64,000 nucleotides of DNA. Origin: CBDCFL01 sp965216135. Lineage in GTDB: Bacteria; Pseudomonadota; Alphaproteobacteria; Rhodobacterales; Rhodobacteraceae. Position 1 is the stretch's first letter. Each line of letters opens with the position of its first letter. The notes beneath the pieces are model-generated. The model did no database searches, was not told where the DNA came from, and saw nothing but the letters and a program-made list of their open reading frames with translations. The translations under genes and the position numbers were made by a program. Location: contig CBDCFL010000018.1 of NCBI GenBank assembly GCA_965216135.1, positions 1-64,000 of the forward strand, read 5' to 3'. This document shows positions 43,173-52,203 of this stretch, piece after piece.

Positions 43173-43240
43173 GAAACATACAATTTGAACATTCTGTACT
43201 TGCGGGTTTAGACAGATTGCCAGGAGCGGGGACAGATTAG

Positions 43241-44731
43241 ATGAACGAAATTGCGGCATTCCGGCAGGGCGAGCCGGACGCGGAAGAGCGCGCCGGTCTT
43301 CCCCATAATATCGAAGCCGAACAGCAGCTGCTGGGCGCGATACTGACCAATAACGACATCTACGACCGGGTTTCATCTATCATAACTCCGCAGCATTTCT
43401 ACGAACCTGTTCATGCGCGTATTTATGAGATTTCCGCAGCGCGAATTGCCAAAAACGCGCTGGCTTCGCCGGTCACTCTAAAGGCGTTTATGGAAGATGA
43501 CGCAGGGCTCGCCGAATTGGGTGGTCCGGGCTATCTGGCGCGTCTGGCGGGTGCGGCAATTTCGTCCTTTGCGGCGCGCGATTACGCACAGATGATCCAT
43601 GACCTGTCGATCCGGCGAGAGTTGATGGCGCTGGGGCGTGACATTGCCGACAAAGCCGCAAAAGTGGATATCGCCTCTGAACCGGACGCCCAAATTGTCG
43701 AGGCCGAACAGGCGCTATACCAGCTTGGCGAAGCGGGGCAATCGGACAAAGGTTTTCAAAGTTTTCTCAAGGCCGTAACGGATGCAGTTAATGTCGCAAA
43801 CGCCGCCTACCAACGTGATGGTGGTTTGGCCGGGCTGTCAACGGGCCTGCATGATGTTGACCGCAAACTCGGCGGCCTTCACCGCTCGGATCTGCTGATC
43901 ATTGCCGGTCGGCCATCGATGGGTAAAACCTCGCTGGCCACCAACATCGCCTTCAATATCGCCAAATCATACCGGCGCGGCACCCTGCCTGATGGCAGCG
44001 AAGGCGCCGTAAACGGCGGCGTGGTCGGCTTTTTCTCGCTTGAGATGAGCTCTGAGCAATTGGCCGCGCGCATCCTTGCCGAAGTATCCGGGATACCAAG
44101 CCAAAAAATACGTCGCGGCGACATAGATGAAGGCAGCTTTAGAAAGTTTGTTGATGCCGCAAAAACCCTTGAATCCTGTCCCCTGTACATAGACGACACG
44201 CCTGCTCTGCCGATCTCGCAGCTCGCCGCACGGGCGCGGCGGTTGAAACGCACCCATGGTCTGGACGCGCTGTTTGTCGATTACCTTCAGCTCGTGCGTC
44301 CCGCCAGCGCCAAGGACAACCGCGTCAACGAGGTGTCTGAGATTACCCAGGGCCTGAAAGCAATTGCCAAAGAACTGGACATTCCGGTGGTGGCGCTGTC
44401 GCAATTGTCGCGTCAGGTCGAGCAACGCGACGACAAGCGCCCGCAATTGTCGGACCTGCGAGAAAGCGGCTCGATCGAACAGGATTCAGACGTGGTCATG
44501 TTCGTTTTTCGCGAGGAATATTACAAAGAGCGAGAAAAACCCGGCGACCACGATCTCGAAGCGATGGCCAAATGGCAGAACGAGATGGAAGCCCTGCATG
44601 GCCGCGCCGAGATTATCATCGGCAAGCAACGCCACGGCCCGATCGGGTCGGTCGATCTGGCATTTGAAGGCCAGTTCACCAAGTTCAGCAACCTTGTGAA
44701 ACCCTGGCAGCAGGGCACCGACGATTTCTAA
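43241..44731 (+). CDS. dnaB: Replicative DNA helicase
   Basis: DnaB unwinds DNA at the replication fork as a hexamer. The 496-residue protein has the N-terminal domain (LPHNIEAEQQLLGAILTNND), a linker, and the RecA-like domain with Walker A AGRPSMGKTSLA, Walker B DALFVDYLQLV and the DnaB motif ALSQLSRQVEQRDDKRPQLS. Start ATG 43241. Intact. Confidence 0.97.
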   Translation: MNEIAAFRQGEPDAEERAGLPHNIEAEQQLLGAILTNNDIYDRVSSIITPQHFYEPVHARIYEISAARIAKNALASPVTLKAFMEDDAGLAELGGPGYLARLAGAAISSFAARDYAQMIHDLSIRRELMALGRDIADKAAKVDIASEPDAQIVEAEQALYQLGEAGQSDKGFQSFLKAVTDAVNVANAAYQRDGGLAGLSTGLHDVDRKLGGLHRSDLLIIAGRPSMGKTSLATNIAFNIAKSYRRGTLPDGSEGAVNGGVVGFFSLEMSSEQLAARILAEVSGIPSQKIRRGDIDEGSFRKFVDAAKTLESCPLYIDDTPALPISQLAARARRLKRTHGLDALFVDYLQLVRPASAKDNRVNEVSEITQGLKAIAKELDIPVVALSQLSRQVEQRDDKRPQLSDLRESGSIEQDSDVVMFVFREEYYKEREKPGDHDLEAMAKWQNEMEALHGRAEIIIGKQRHGPIGSVDLAFEGQFTKFSNLVKPWQQGTDDF

Positions 44732-44822
44732 ATTCGACATGGCATTGCAGCGGCCACATCGGCGAGAAACCGGTCGCGCTTTGCACTTGCGCGGCCCTGC
44801 GGCGGGCGTCAAAACAAGCGCC

Positions 44823-45866
44823 ATGAGCAGCGGGCAGTTGACCATTGATCTTGATGCCATAACGGCGAATTGGCGGGCACTGGACAAGCGCAGCGCGCGC
44901 CAAGTTGCAACTGGGGCAGTGGTCAAAGCCGATGGCTATGGGCTTGGCGCGGATGATGTGGCCGGGCGGCTGGCCCGGTCCGGCGTTCGCAGCTTTTTTG
45001 TCGCCACCGCCCGCGAAGGCGCAAGTTTGCGCAAGGCGGTGGGGCGCGAGCCGGAAATCATCGTATTCGCGGGCCATTGCAGCGGCGATACCGATCTGAT
45101 CCGGCTGGCAAACCTGACACCGACACTGAATTCACCCCAGCAGGTGGCGCGCCATTTGGGCGCCCTGCCCGGCCAGGCCTTTGGCGTTAATCTCGACACA
45201 GGCATGAACCGTTTGGGCCTGAAAGCGCCTGAATGGGCAGAGGTTCGCGCGCAAATTCTGGCCACCGGCCCCAAGCTGATCATGTCGCATCTGGCTTGCG
45301 CGGATGAGCCGGATCACCCGATGAATGCCCGCCAATTGGCAGCGTTTCGGGCCATGAGCGATGGCCTGGACGTGCGCCGTTCGCTATCGGCCACGGGGGG
45401 CATTTTGCTGGGGCCGGATTATCATTTCGACCTGACCCGCCCCGGCGTCGGGCTTTATGGCGGGCAGCCGTTTGCCGATGCGAGCCCAGTGGTCAGCCTG
45501 TCTCTGCCGGTCATCCAGACGCGCGACGTGGCCATGGGCGAGACGGTAGGCTATGGCAACAGCTGGACCGCCGCTCGGGCCTCGCGCATTGCAACACTAG
45601 CCGCGGGATATGCCGACGGTATCTTTCGCGCGCTCGCCGGCAAGGTGTCCCTTTACGCAGGCCGCACAGCCTGCCCGCTGGTCGGCCGGGTGTCGATGGA
45701 TTTGCTGAGCGTTGACGTGACTGATCTTGACGAGGAACCAGACAATCTCAATCTGATCTGCCCGCAACAAACCATCGATGATCTCGCGCGCGCCGCCGGG
45801 ACCATTGGATACGAAATTCTGACCGCGCTCGGCCAGCGCTACCAGCGCCGCCCGATAAATACATGA
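44823..45866 (+). CDS. alr: Alanine racemase
   Basis: Alr makes D-alanine for peptidoglycan with pyridoxal phosphate. The 347-residue protein has the PLP lysine motif AVVKADGYGLGADD near residue 30 and the second-site Tyr region GETVGYGNSW near residue 240. Start ATG 44823 follows dnaB by 91 bp; the stop overlaps the next ATG. The order dnaB-alr is conserved in Rhodobacterales. Confidence 0.95.
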   Translation: MSSGQLTIDLDAITANWRALDKRSARQVATGAVVKADGYGLGADDVAGRLARSGVRSFFVATAREGASLRKAVGREPEIIVFAGHCSGDTDLIRLANLTPTLNSPQQVARHLGALPGQAFGVNLDTGMNRLGLKAPEWAEVRAQILATGPKLIMSHLACADEPDHPMNARQLAAFRAMSDGLDVRRSLSATGGILLGPDYHFDLTRPGVGLYGGQPFADASPVVSLSLPVIQTRDVAMGETVGYGNSWTAARASRIATLAAGYADGIFRALAGKVSLYAGRTACPLVGRVSMDLLSVDVTDLDEEPDNLNLICPQQTIDDLARAAGTIGYEILTALGQRYQRRPINT

Positions 45867-46648
45867 GCGCGCTCACGTTTCCCCTTGCCTCGGTTGGCCG
45901 TTCGGTTCTGTCACTGCTGGCCGCGATTGGCCGCGTAACGATGTTCTCGCTATCGGCGTTCAGCCATATTGTCCGCCCGCCGTTTTACGGGCGCGAATTC
46001 TCTAACGCGCTTTTGCATATCGGCTATCTCAGCCTGCCGGTTATCGGATTGACGGCGATTTTCACCGGCGGGGCGCTGGCCCTGCAGATCTTCGCAGGCG
46101 GCGCGCGGTTCAATGCCGAGGCGGTGGTGCCCCAGATCGTCGCCATCGGCATCGTGCGAGAGCTTGGACCGGTGCTGGTGGGCCTGATGATCGCGGCGCG
46201 CGTGACCTCTTCGATTGCCGCCGAGATCGCCACGATGAAAGTGACCGAGCAGATCGACGCGCTGGTCACGCTTTCGACCCATCCGATGAAATACCTGGTC
46301 GCTCCACGCCTGTTGGCCGCGCTGATCGCGGTGCCGGCATTGGTCGCGGTCGGCGACGTTGTCGGCATCTGGGGCGGGTTTCTGGTCGGCACCGGGCAGC
46401 TTGGCTTCAACGCCGCCACCTATATCCATAACACCGTCGATTTTCTGGAACGCGCCGACATCATCAGCTCGCTGGTCAAAGGTGCGGCCTTTGGCGGTAT
46501 CGCCGCCGTGCTCGGTTGTTACATGGGCATGAATTCTGGCCGCGGTGCGCAGGGCGTCGGTCGCGCCACCAAAGGCGCGGTTGAGGCGGCCGCGGTGCTG
46601 ATCCTGGCGGCCAATTTTCTGCTGACCAATTTGTTTTTTGCCGCATGA
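45863..46648 (+). CDS. mlaE: MlaE-family ABC transporter permease
   Basis: This 261-residue membrane protein is of the MlaE/YrbE permease family of MCE-type phospholipid transporters, which keep outer-membrane lipid asymmetry. Motifs: EFSNALLHIGYLSLPVIGLTAIFTGG, IVRELGPVLVGLMIAARVTS and EQIDALVTLSTHPMKYLVAPR. It overlaps alr and mlaF by 4 bp each. No MlaD (MCE) gene follows here, so it must be elsewhere or a different partner is used. Confidence 0.92.
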   Translation: MSALTFPLASVGRSVLSLLAAIGRVTMFSLSAFSHIVRPPFYGREFSNALLHIGYLSLPVIGLTAIFTGGALALQIFAGGARFNAEAVVPQIVAIGIVRELGPVLVGLMIAARVTSSIAAEIATMKVTEQIDALVTLSTHPMKYLVAPRLLAALIAVPALVAVGDVVGIWGGFLVGTGQLGFNAATYIHNTVDFLERADIISSLVKGAAFGGIAAVLGCYMGMNSGRGAQGVGRATKGAVEAAAVLILAANFLLTNLFFAA

Positions 46649-47391
46649 TCGAGCTGGCGGGCATCCACAAGTCATTTGGCTCCAACAACGTGCTGTCCGG
46701 GGTCAATCTGACCATCCGGCGAGGCGAAAGCCTGGTGGTGATCGGCGGATCGGGCACCGGCAAATCGGTGCTGCTGAAATGCATCCTTGGGCTGATGGTG
46801 CCCGACCGCGGCACAATCACACTGGAAGGTCAGGATGTGGCTACCGCCGAGCGCGACGCCTTTCTGGCGCGATTTGGCATGTTGTTTCAGGGTGGTGCCC
46901 TGTTTGACAGCCTGCCGGTCTGGCAAAACGTCGCATTCCGCCTGTTGCGCGGCTCGCTGAAGCAGTCCAAATCAGCGGCGCGTGACATCGCGGTCGAAAA
47001 ACTGCGGCGGGTGGGGTTAAAGGCGGACGTTGCCGATCTATTTCCCGCTGAGTTGTCCGGCGGCATGCAAAAACGCGTCAGCCTGGCGCGCGCCATTGCG
47101 GCAGAACCCGAGATTATCTTCTTTGACGAACCGACCACAGGGCTCGACCCGATCATGGCCGGCGTGATCAACGAGCTTATCCGCGAGATCGTGACCGAAA
47201 TGGGCGCAACCGCGATGACGATCACCCATGACATGTCTTCGGTGCGCTCAATCGCCGATCAGGTCGCGATGTTGCATGGCGGCCTCATTCAATGGCGCGG
47301 CCCGGTCGCGGACATTGATCACAGCGGCGATGCCCATCTCGATCAGTTCATTCACGGGCGTGCCGAGGGACCGATTGAAGCGGTGCGCTGA
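46645..47391 (+). CDS. mlaF: MlaF-family ABC transporter ATP-binding protein
   Basis: This 248-residue ATPase partners the preceding permease. Walker A GGSGTGKSVLLK near residue 34, signature ELSGGMQKRVSLARA near residue 138, Walker B IIFFDEPTTGLDP. It overlaps mlaE by 4 bp. Intact. Confidence 0.93.
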   Translation: MIELAGIHKSFGSNNVLSGVNLTIRRGESLVVIGGSGTGKSVLLKCILGLMVPDRGTITLEGQDVATAERDAFLARFGMLFQGGALFDSLPVWQNVAFRLLRGSLKQSKSAARDIAVEKLRRVGLKADVADLFPAELSGGMQKRVSLARAIAAEPEIIFFDEPTTGLDPIMAGVINELIREIVTEMGATAMTITHDMSSVRSIADQVAMLHGGLIQWRGPVADIDHSGDAHLDQFIHGRAEGPIEAVR

Positions 47392-47519
47392 GGTGCCGGG
47401 CACGCCATCTGCGCTACCGGCTAAATCAGCACAATTCCAGAACATTAACCAGGCCGGTTTTGACTTCGTAGCCGGATTTGCCTAAGATCAGACGTTGGGG
47501 GGACGTAGGTGAGTGCACG

Positions 47520-47849
47520 ATGACTTCTGCATTGTCCCTTGTCTTGATCGTTCTGGTGGGCTCGATGCTTTTGCTTCCGCCTCTGGCTTTCGCGCGCGCT
47601 GTATACCGTCATCATAACCTGTCACTGGCCAGTGCTGGTGGTGGCGCGCACAATTTCTGGACGCTCGCGGCATTCGTGCCGATGCTGCTGAACATCGTCT
47701 ACATGGCCTCTGCCTGGCCGGAATTATCGGCGGGCATACTCGAACCTGATCAGAACATGGCCATCGCGGTGTTAATATCGTGGTTTGCATTTTGGGGCCG
47801 CGTGGCACTTGGGCGTTGCATCGCGCGGCGCCGCTCGCACATGACCTGA
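47520..47849 (+). CDS. Small membrane protein upstream of pqiA-like gene
   Basis: This 109-residue protein has about three hydrophobic helices (SLVLIVLVGSMLLLPPLAFA, FVPMLLNIVYMASAW, AIAVLISWFAFWGRVALG) and a basic tail. I recognise no family. It starts at ATG 47520 and slightly precedes the PqiA-domain gene, with which it is probably expressed. Confidence 0.6.
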   Translation: MTSALSLVLIVLVGSMLLLPPLAFARAVYRHHNLSLASAGGGAHNFWTLAAFVPMLLNIVYMASAWPELSAGILEPDQNMAIAVLISWFAFWGRVALGRCIARRRSHMT

Positions 47850-47863
47850 CCAATCGCGAAAAA

Positions 47864-48313
47864 TTGCAAAATGCGTCTCAGAAGTACCTGCGAATTGCCA
47901 ATCTTTCGCTGATCGTGCTGTTTCCGATAGCCTGGTTCGCGCCGTTGCTGCGCGCCGGGTTTCTGCCGCTTTTCGGCTTGAGCGAAATATCGGTTCTGTC
48001 CGGCCTGCAGGCGCTCTGGCAGGAAGATGTCGTGCTGGCGCTTTTGGTCACGTTCTTCGCCATTTTCGCGCCTTACATGAAAACCATCGGACTGGCGCTC
48101 ATCCATTTCGGTCTGATGCGGCGCAAAGTCATTCCGGCGCTGCACATACTGGGCAAACTGGCTATGGCCGACATCTTTCTGATCGCGCTTTATATCGTTG
48201 TTATCAAAGGCATCGGGGTCGGAAAGGTCGAAACCGCCTGGGGTCTATATCTTTTCACGGGCTGCGTTTTGGCATCTCTGGCCATCTCTTTTCTGACGGC
48301 GCGCAAACATTAG
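47864..48313 (+). CDS. Paraquat-inducible protein A (PqiA) family protein
   Basis: The frame codes a PqiA-domain membrane protein of about 149 residues (SLIVLFPIAWFAPLLRAGFL, LVTFFAIFAPYMKTIGLALI, ADIFLIALYIVVIKGIGVGK). The start is unclear; TTG 47864 is one option and the frame is open further up to 47780. PqiA proteins work with MCE proteins in lipid traffic, which fits the mlaE/mlaF genes just upstream. Confidence 0.75.
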   Translation: MQNASQKYLRIANLSLIVLFPIAWFAPLLRAGFLPLFGLSEISVLSGLQALWQEDVVLALLVTFFAIFAPYMKTIGLALIHFGLMRRKVIPALHILGKLAMADIFLIALYIVVIKGIGVGKVETAWGLYLFTGCVLASLAISFLTARKH

Positions 48314-48729
48314 CCAACGGCCGCCGGTCGTGATGCCCTAACCCGGTTGTGGCGTAACGCGCCGCGGGTTGCCACAGCCGCTTAGCGGTCGGGCACTGTC
48401 CTTCGTTGCGCACGGTTATCAGGGGCGGGTCTTTCGCGACGTTAGGGCGCGCGAGCCCCACCCCGCGCCCATGCCCGGAACAGCCGCGCAGCGGCCCGGG
48501 CAGCGCCCGACCGCCCTGATGGGCGGGCGCTGTGTCACCACCTGCGCACCCGAACACACGTAGGTTGCGGCGTCACCATAAAGCGTAGACCGACAGCCGC
48601 GGAGGCGCCCGCCCGCGGTCTGGTGCTGCCCTTCGTTGGGCGAGCCGATAAAAAAGCAAATGACCCGAAATCCCAGATGCCTGCCGCGCCGCGCTTGCTG
48701 CCACTGCCCATCTGAGGCATGAACCTGCC
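48314..48729. other. Intergenic stretch carrying a repeat copy
   Basis: No gene is supported between the PqiA-like gene and radA. Most of it is dispersed repeat (48472-48640). Confidence 0.65.
48472..48640 (+). repeat. Dispersed intergenic repeat, copy 2 (full length)
   Basis: In order: hairpin 1 (GCCCGGAACAGCCGC / GCGGCCCGGGC), hairpin 2 (GCGCCCGACCGCCC / GGGCGGGCGC), the core CGAACACACG to CACCATAAAGCGTAGACC, and the far arm GCCCGCCCGCGG to CTGCCCTTCGTTGG. Confidence 0.85.
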
Positions 48730-50106
48730 ATGGCAAAAACCGCGACCTTTACCTGCAACGCCTGCGGCTCGGTGTTTTCCAAATGGTCCGGGCGCTGCGA
48801 TAATTGCGGCCAGTGGAATTCCATCGCCGAGGATGCCGGTATCTCCACGGGCCCGCCTGCGAAATCGCTTGGTCCCAAACGCGGCGCGCGTATCCAACTG
48901 GCCGACCTGAGCGCGAGCGAAGCGCCCGCGCCGCGTACCCGAACCGGTATCGCCGAATTTGATCGCGTCCTTGGCGGCGGTCTGGTCGAGGCCAGCGCCA
49001 TCCTGGTGGGTGGCGATCCCGGCATCGGCAAATCGACGCTGTTGTTGCAGGCCGCCGCCAGCCTCGCCAATTCCGGGCTGAAAGCGGTCTACGTCACTGG
49101 CGAAGAGGCGCTTGCACAGATACGCCTGCGCGCCCATCGCCTGGGGCTGACGCAAGCCCCTGTCGCGCTGGCTGCTGAAACCAATCTGCGCGACATCCTG
49201 ACCACGCTTGAGGCCGAGCGCCCCGACATCGCCATCATCGATTCAATTCAGACCGTCTGGGTGGATAATGTCGACAGCGCACCGGGTTCGGTGTCGCAGG
49301 TGCGCGCTGCAGCCCATGAACTGACCGCATTCGCAAAACGCAAAAACACCGCGGTCGTTCTTGTCGGCCATGTCACCAAAGACGGCCAGATCGCCGGCCC
49401 GCGTGTGATCGAACATATGGTCGATACCGTGCTTTATTTCGAAGGCGAGCGTGGCCACCAGTTTCGCATTCTGCGCGCGGTGAAAAACCGCTTTGGCCCG
49501 GCTGACGAGATCGGCGTATTTGAAATGACCGGGACAGGCCTGGCCGAGGTCGCCAACCCCTCGGCGTTGTTTCTGTCGGACCGAGAGCAATCCCAGTCCG
49601 GCTCGGTGATCTTCGCAGGTATCGAAGGCACCCGCCCGTTGCTGGTGGAAATTCAGGCCCTTGTCGCGCCGACGCCCCTGGCCCAGCCGCGCCGGTCGGT
49701 TGTTGGTTGGGATGGCGGACGCCTGGCGATGATTCTGGCGGTGCTCGAGGCGCGATGCGGCATCCCGTTCACGGGCCTCGATGTCTACCTCAACGTCGCG
49801 GGTGGGTTGAAAATTTCTGAACCGGCCGCCGATCTGGCTGTGGCCGCGGCGCTACTTTCTGCCAGAGAAGACGTCGCGCTGCCCGCAGATACTGTGGTTT
49901 TCGGCGAAATTAGCCTATCCGGGGCGCTTAGGGCCGTTGGTCAGACAGAAAATCGCCTTAAAGAGGCCCGGAAACTGGGCTTTACCGGTGTTATCGCTCC
50001 GAGCCAAAGCAAGATCGGCTCGACAAAGGGCAAAGGCATAAGGCAAATGCCGGATCTGAAGAGTTTTGTGGACGACATAATAGGCGCATCTCAAGCGCGG
50101 GCATGA
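48730..50106 (+). CDS. radA: DNA repair protein RadA
   Basis: RadA (Sms) is a RecA-like helicase that helps branch migration in recombination. The 458-residue protein has the N-terminal zinc finger (CNACGSVFSKWSGRCDNCGQW), Walker A GGDPGIGKSTLLLQ near residue 94, the RadA KNRFG motif (VKNRFGPADEIGVFEM) and the C-terminal Lon-like domain (GLDVYLNVAGGLKISEPAAD). Intact. Confidence 0.97.
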   Translation: MAKTATFTCNACGSVFSKWSGRCDNCGQWNSIAEDAGISTGPPAKSLGPKRGARIQLADLSASEAPAPRTRTGIAEFDRVLGGGLVEASAILVGGDPGIGKSTLLLQAAASLANSGLKAVYVTGEEALAQIRLRAHRLGLTQAPVALAAETNLRDILTTLEAERPDIAIIDSIQTVWVDNVDSAPGSVSQVRAAAHELTAFAKRKNTAVVLVGHVTKDGQIAGPRVIEHMVDTVLYFEGERGHQFRILRAVKNRFGPADEIGVFEMTGTGLAEVANPSALFLSDREQSQSGSVIFAGIEGTRPLLVEIQALVAPTPLAQPRRSVVGWDGGRLAMILAVLEARCGIPFTGLDVYLNVAGGLKISEPAADLAVAAALLSAREDVALPADTVVFGEISLSGALRAVGQTENRLKEARKLGFTGVIAPSQSKIGSTKGKGIRQMPDLKSFVDDIIGASQARA

Positions 50107-50116
50107 GGATAAGAGC

Positions 50117-50686
50117 ATGGAAGGCTTCACCCTGGTAGATGGCGGCGTTGCGCTGCTGGTTCTGATTTCGGGCGTCCTGGCGTATTCGCGCGGTTTCTTG
50201 CGCGAGATCATGGCGATCCTGGGTTGGGTGGTTGCGGCCATAGCGGCATTTTTCCTGGCCACGCGCGCCGAACCGCTGGTCAAAGAGATCCCCCTGCTGA
50301 GCGATTTTCTCGGCGAAAGCTGCGAATTGTCGATCATTGCCGCCTTTGCAATCGTCTTTGCCGTGGCACTGGTCATCGTCTCGATCTTTACGCCGCTGTT
50401 TTCATCCGCTGTGCAGCGTTCCGCGCTTGGCGGCATCGACCAGGGCTTTGGATTTCTGTTCGGCGTGCTGCGCGGGCTGGTGCTGGTGGCGATCGCGCTG
50501 GTTGTCTACGACCGCATCGTTTTGAACGAGCCGGTGCCTCTGATTGACGACAGCCAGACGGCAAGAATATTTGCCGATGTGCAAAACAACCTCAACGAGC
50601 GCGTGCCCGAAAGCCTGCCCAACTGGATCACCGAACGCTACGAAGAGCTGGTCGGCTCCTGCGGCGACGCCCAGGCGGCGAATTAG
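50117..50686 (+). CDS. cvpA: CvpA family membrane protein
   Basis: This 189-residue protein has four hydrophobic helices in the CvpA pattern (DGGVALLVLISGVLAYSRGF, REIMAILGWVVAAIAAFFLA, GIDQGFGFLFGVLRGLVLVA) and a short cytoplasmic tail. CvpA is linked to colicin V production and envelope stress. purF, its usual downstream neighbour, is missing here; a repeat, an IS630 and hpd follow instead. Confidence 0.9.
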   Translation: MEGFTLVDGGVALLVLISGVLAYSRGFLREIMAILGWVVAAIAAFFLATRAEPLVKEIPLLSDFLGESCELSIIAAFAIVFAVALVIVSIFTPLFSSAVQRSALGGIDQGFGFLFGVLRGLVLVAIALVVYDRIVLNEPVPLIDDSQTARIFADVQNNLNERVPESLPNWITERYEELVGSCGDAQAAN

Positions 50687-50779
50687 GGCAGAAGGCACTC
50701 TTGTCGGTTCACAGTGCGTCGCGAAACTGCATTCCGGGATCTCTGCCCCACGCCTTGGATCAGGTCGGCAGACATTTAA

Positions 50780-50878
50780 CCAACGAAGGGCCGCGCCAGA
50801 CCGCGGGCGGGCGCGTCTGACGGTGACGGTCTGCGCTTTATGGTGACGCCACGTCTTACATTCGTTCGGGTGTGCTAA
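50780..50878 (-). repeat. Dispersed repeat, copy 3, left part
   Basis: CAACGAAGGGCCGCGCCAGA, then the core GGTCTGCGCTTTATGGTGAC to GTTCGGGTGTGC. IS630 type B copy 2 is inserted directly after the core; the rest of the repeat is at 52047-52117. Confidence 0.82.
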
Positions 50879-52043
50879 TACCAACGGTCATTGATCAGAA
50901 CCCATGCGCCCATTTGCGCATGCCGAGGGACATGATCTTCCATGGTTGGTCGATGAGGTTGTTCCAGGCTTGGCAGCACAGCGCGACGATGTCTTCGTAG
51001 GATTTGAAGATCCGGTTCGACAACCAGTTGTCGCGCATGAATTGCCAGACATTCTCCACCGGGTTCAACTCGGGCGATCGTGGCGGCAGCGCCAGGACGG
51101 TGATGTTGTCGGGGATCGCCAGCTTGGGCGTCAAGTGCCAACCGGCCTGATCGACGATCAGCACCGCATGGGTGCCGGGATCGACGGCGGCACTGATCTC
51201 GATGAGGTGCGCCGCCATGGCGTCGGTGTCGCACCAGGGCATGACCAGCCCGGTGCCTTTCCCCTTCGCGGGACAGATCGCGCCGAAGATATAGGCCCAT
51301 TCGGTGCGCTGGTCGCGGGGCGCCCGCGGGCGCGTGCCACGTCTGGCCCATCGGCGTGTGAGCTTATTCTTCTGGCCGATGCGGGCTTCATCTTGCCACC
51401 ACAGCTCTATCTCGACGCCTTTCGGGAGCCTCGCCCGGATCTTCGCCAGTTCGGCGGGGAAGTTTTTTTTAAAAGCCTCGACGGCCAGCTCGTTTTGCGC
51501 GTAGTGGCGCGGCCGCGCCGAGATCTTGGCGAAGCCGAGCGCCTTCAACTCGCGCCCGACCGTGGTCTCGTCGAGCGAGATGGCGAACGTCTCCAAGAGC
51601 CACCGCGCCAGGTCCTTGCGCCGCCAGCGCACGACGCCGTCCACCGCCGGGACCGGGCCGGCCTCAACAACCTCCGCCAGTGCGCGGCGGTGATCGGCGT
51701 TGAGCTTCGAGGGTGCGCCCGGTGACTTCCCATCGACCAGCCCGTCCGGTCCGCGGGCGTTGAAGCGCAGCACCCAGTCGCGAATGATCTGCAGACCGAC
51801 GCCGCCGATCCGCGACGCATCCGTCCTGCTGCCACCATCGTAGACCTCGGCCAACGCCAGCAGACGACGGCTCTGGGTCGCGTCCCTGGTCCTCTTCGCG
51901 AGGCGCCGCAGTGAGACGCTGTCAAAATCGTTCCGTAAGTCGATAGGCGCTGCCATGGCGAACCTCATTGGTTCACCACATTGAGTCAGAGATCGGACCG
52001 CTTGGGAATCCCCAACGTGAGTCAGGCATTCCGCTCGGTGGTA
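50879..52043 (-). mobile_element. IS630-family element type B, copy 2, inside a dispersed repeat
   Basis: The element is 1165 bp with TAA duplications at 50876-50878 and 52044-52046. It splits copy 3 of the dispersed repeat, showing the repeat was there first. Confidence 0.95.
50895..51968 (-). CDS. IS630-family transposase (type B, copy 2)
   Basis: This intact 357-residue transposase differs from type B copy 1 by only a few bases (for example Leu-Arg-Arg-Leu for Leu-Arg-His-Leu near the N-terminus). The catalytic blocks WWQDEAR, LIVDQAGWH and ELNPVENVW are all present. Confidence 0.94.
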   Translation of the reverse strand: MRFAMAAPIDLRNDFDSVSLRRLAKRTRDATQSRRLLALAEVYDGGSRTDASRIGGVGLQIIRDWVLRFNARGPDGLVDGKSPGAPSKLNADHRRALAEVVEAGPVPAVDGVVRWRRKDLARWLLETFAISLDETTVGRELKALGFAKISARPRHYAQNELAVEAFKKNFPAELAKIRARLPKGVEIELWWQDEARIGQKNKLTRRWARRGTRPRAPRDQRTEWAYIFGAICPAKGKGTGLVMPWCDTDAMAAHLIEISAAVDPGTHAVLIVDQAGWHLTPKLAIPDNITVLALPPRSPELNPVENVWQFMRDNWLSNRIFKSYEDIVALCCQAWNNLIDQPWKIMSLGMRKWAHGF

Positions 52044-52046
52044 TAA

Positions 52047-52117
52047 CGACAACGATGCGCCCGACCACCCGGGCGGTCGGGCGCGGCCCGGGCCGCCTTC
52101 GCGGCTGTTCCGGGCCA
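52047..52117 (-). repeat. Dispersed repeat, copy 3, right part
   Basis: This part carries the hairpin 2 arms GCGCCCGACC / GGTCGGGCGC and hairpin 1 GGCCCGGGCCGCC / GCGGCTGTTCCGGGCC, in the order expected after the core at 50878. Confidence 0.8.
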
Positions 52118-52203
52118 CAGCACTGATTGCTCGCCCAGTTCTACCCCGCGCTCATGGTGCGAGAACGCCCCACAGAAGCGATAAACGGACCGGCTACGCC
52201 GCC

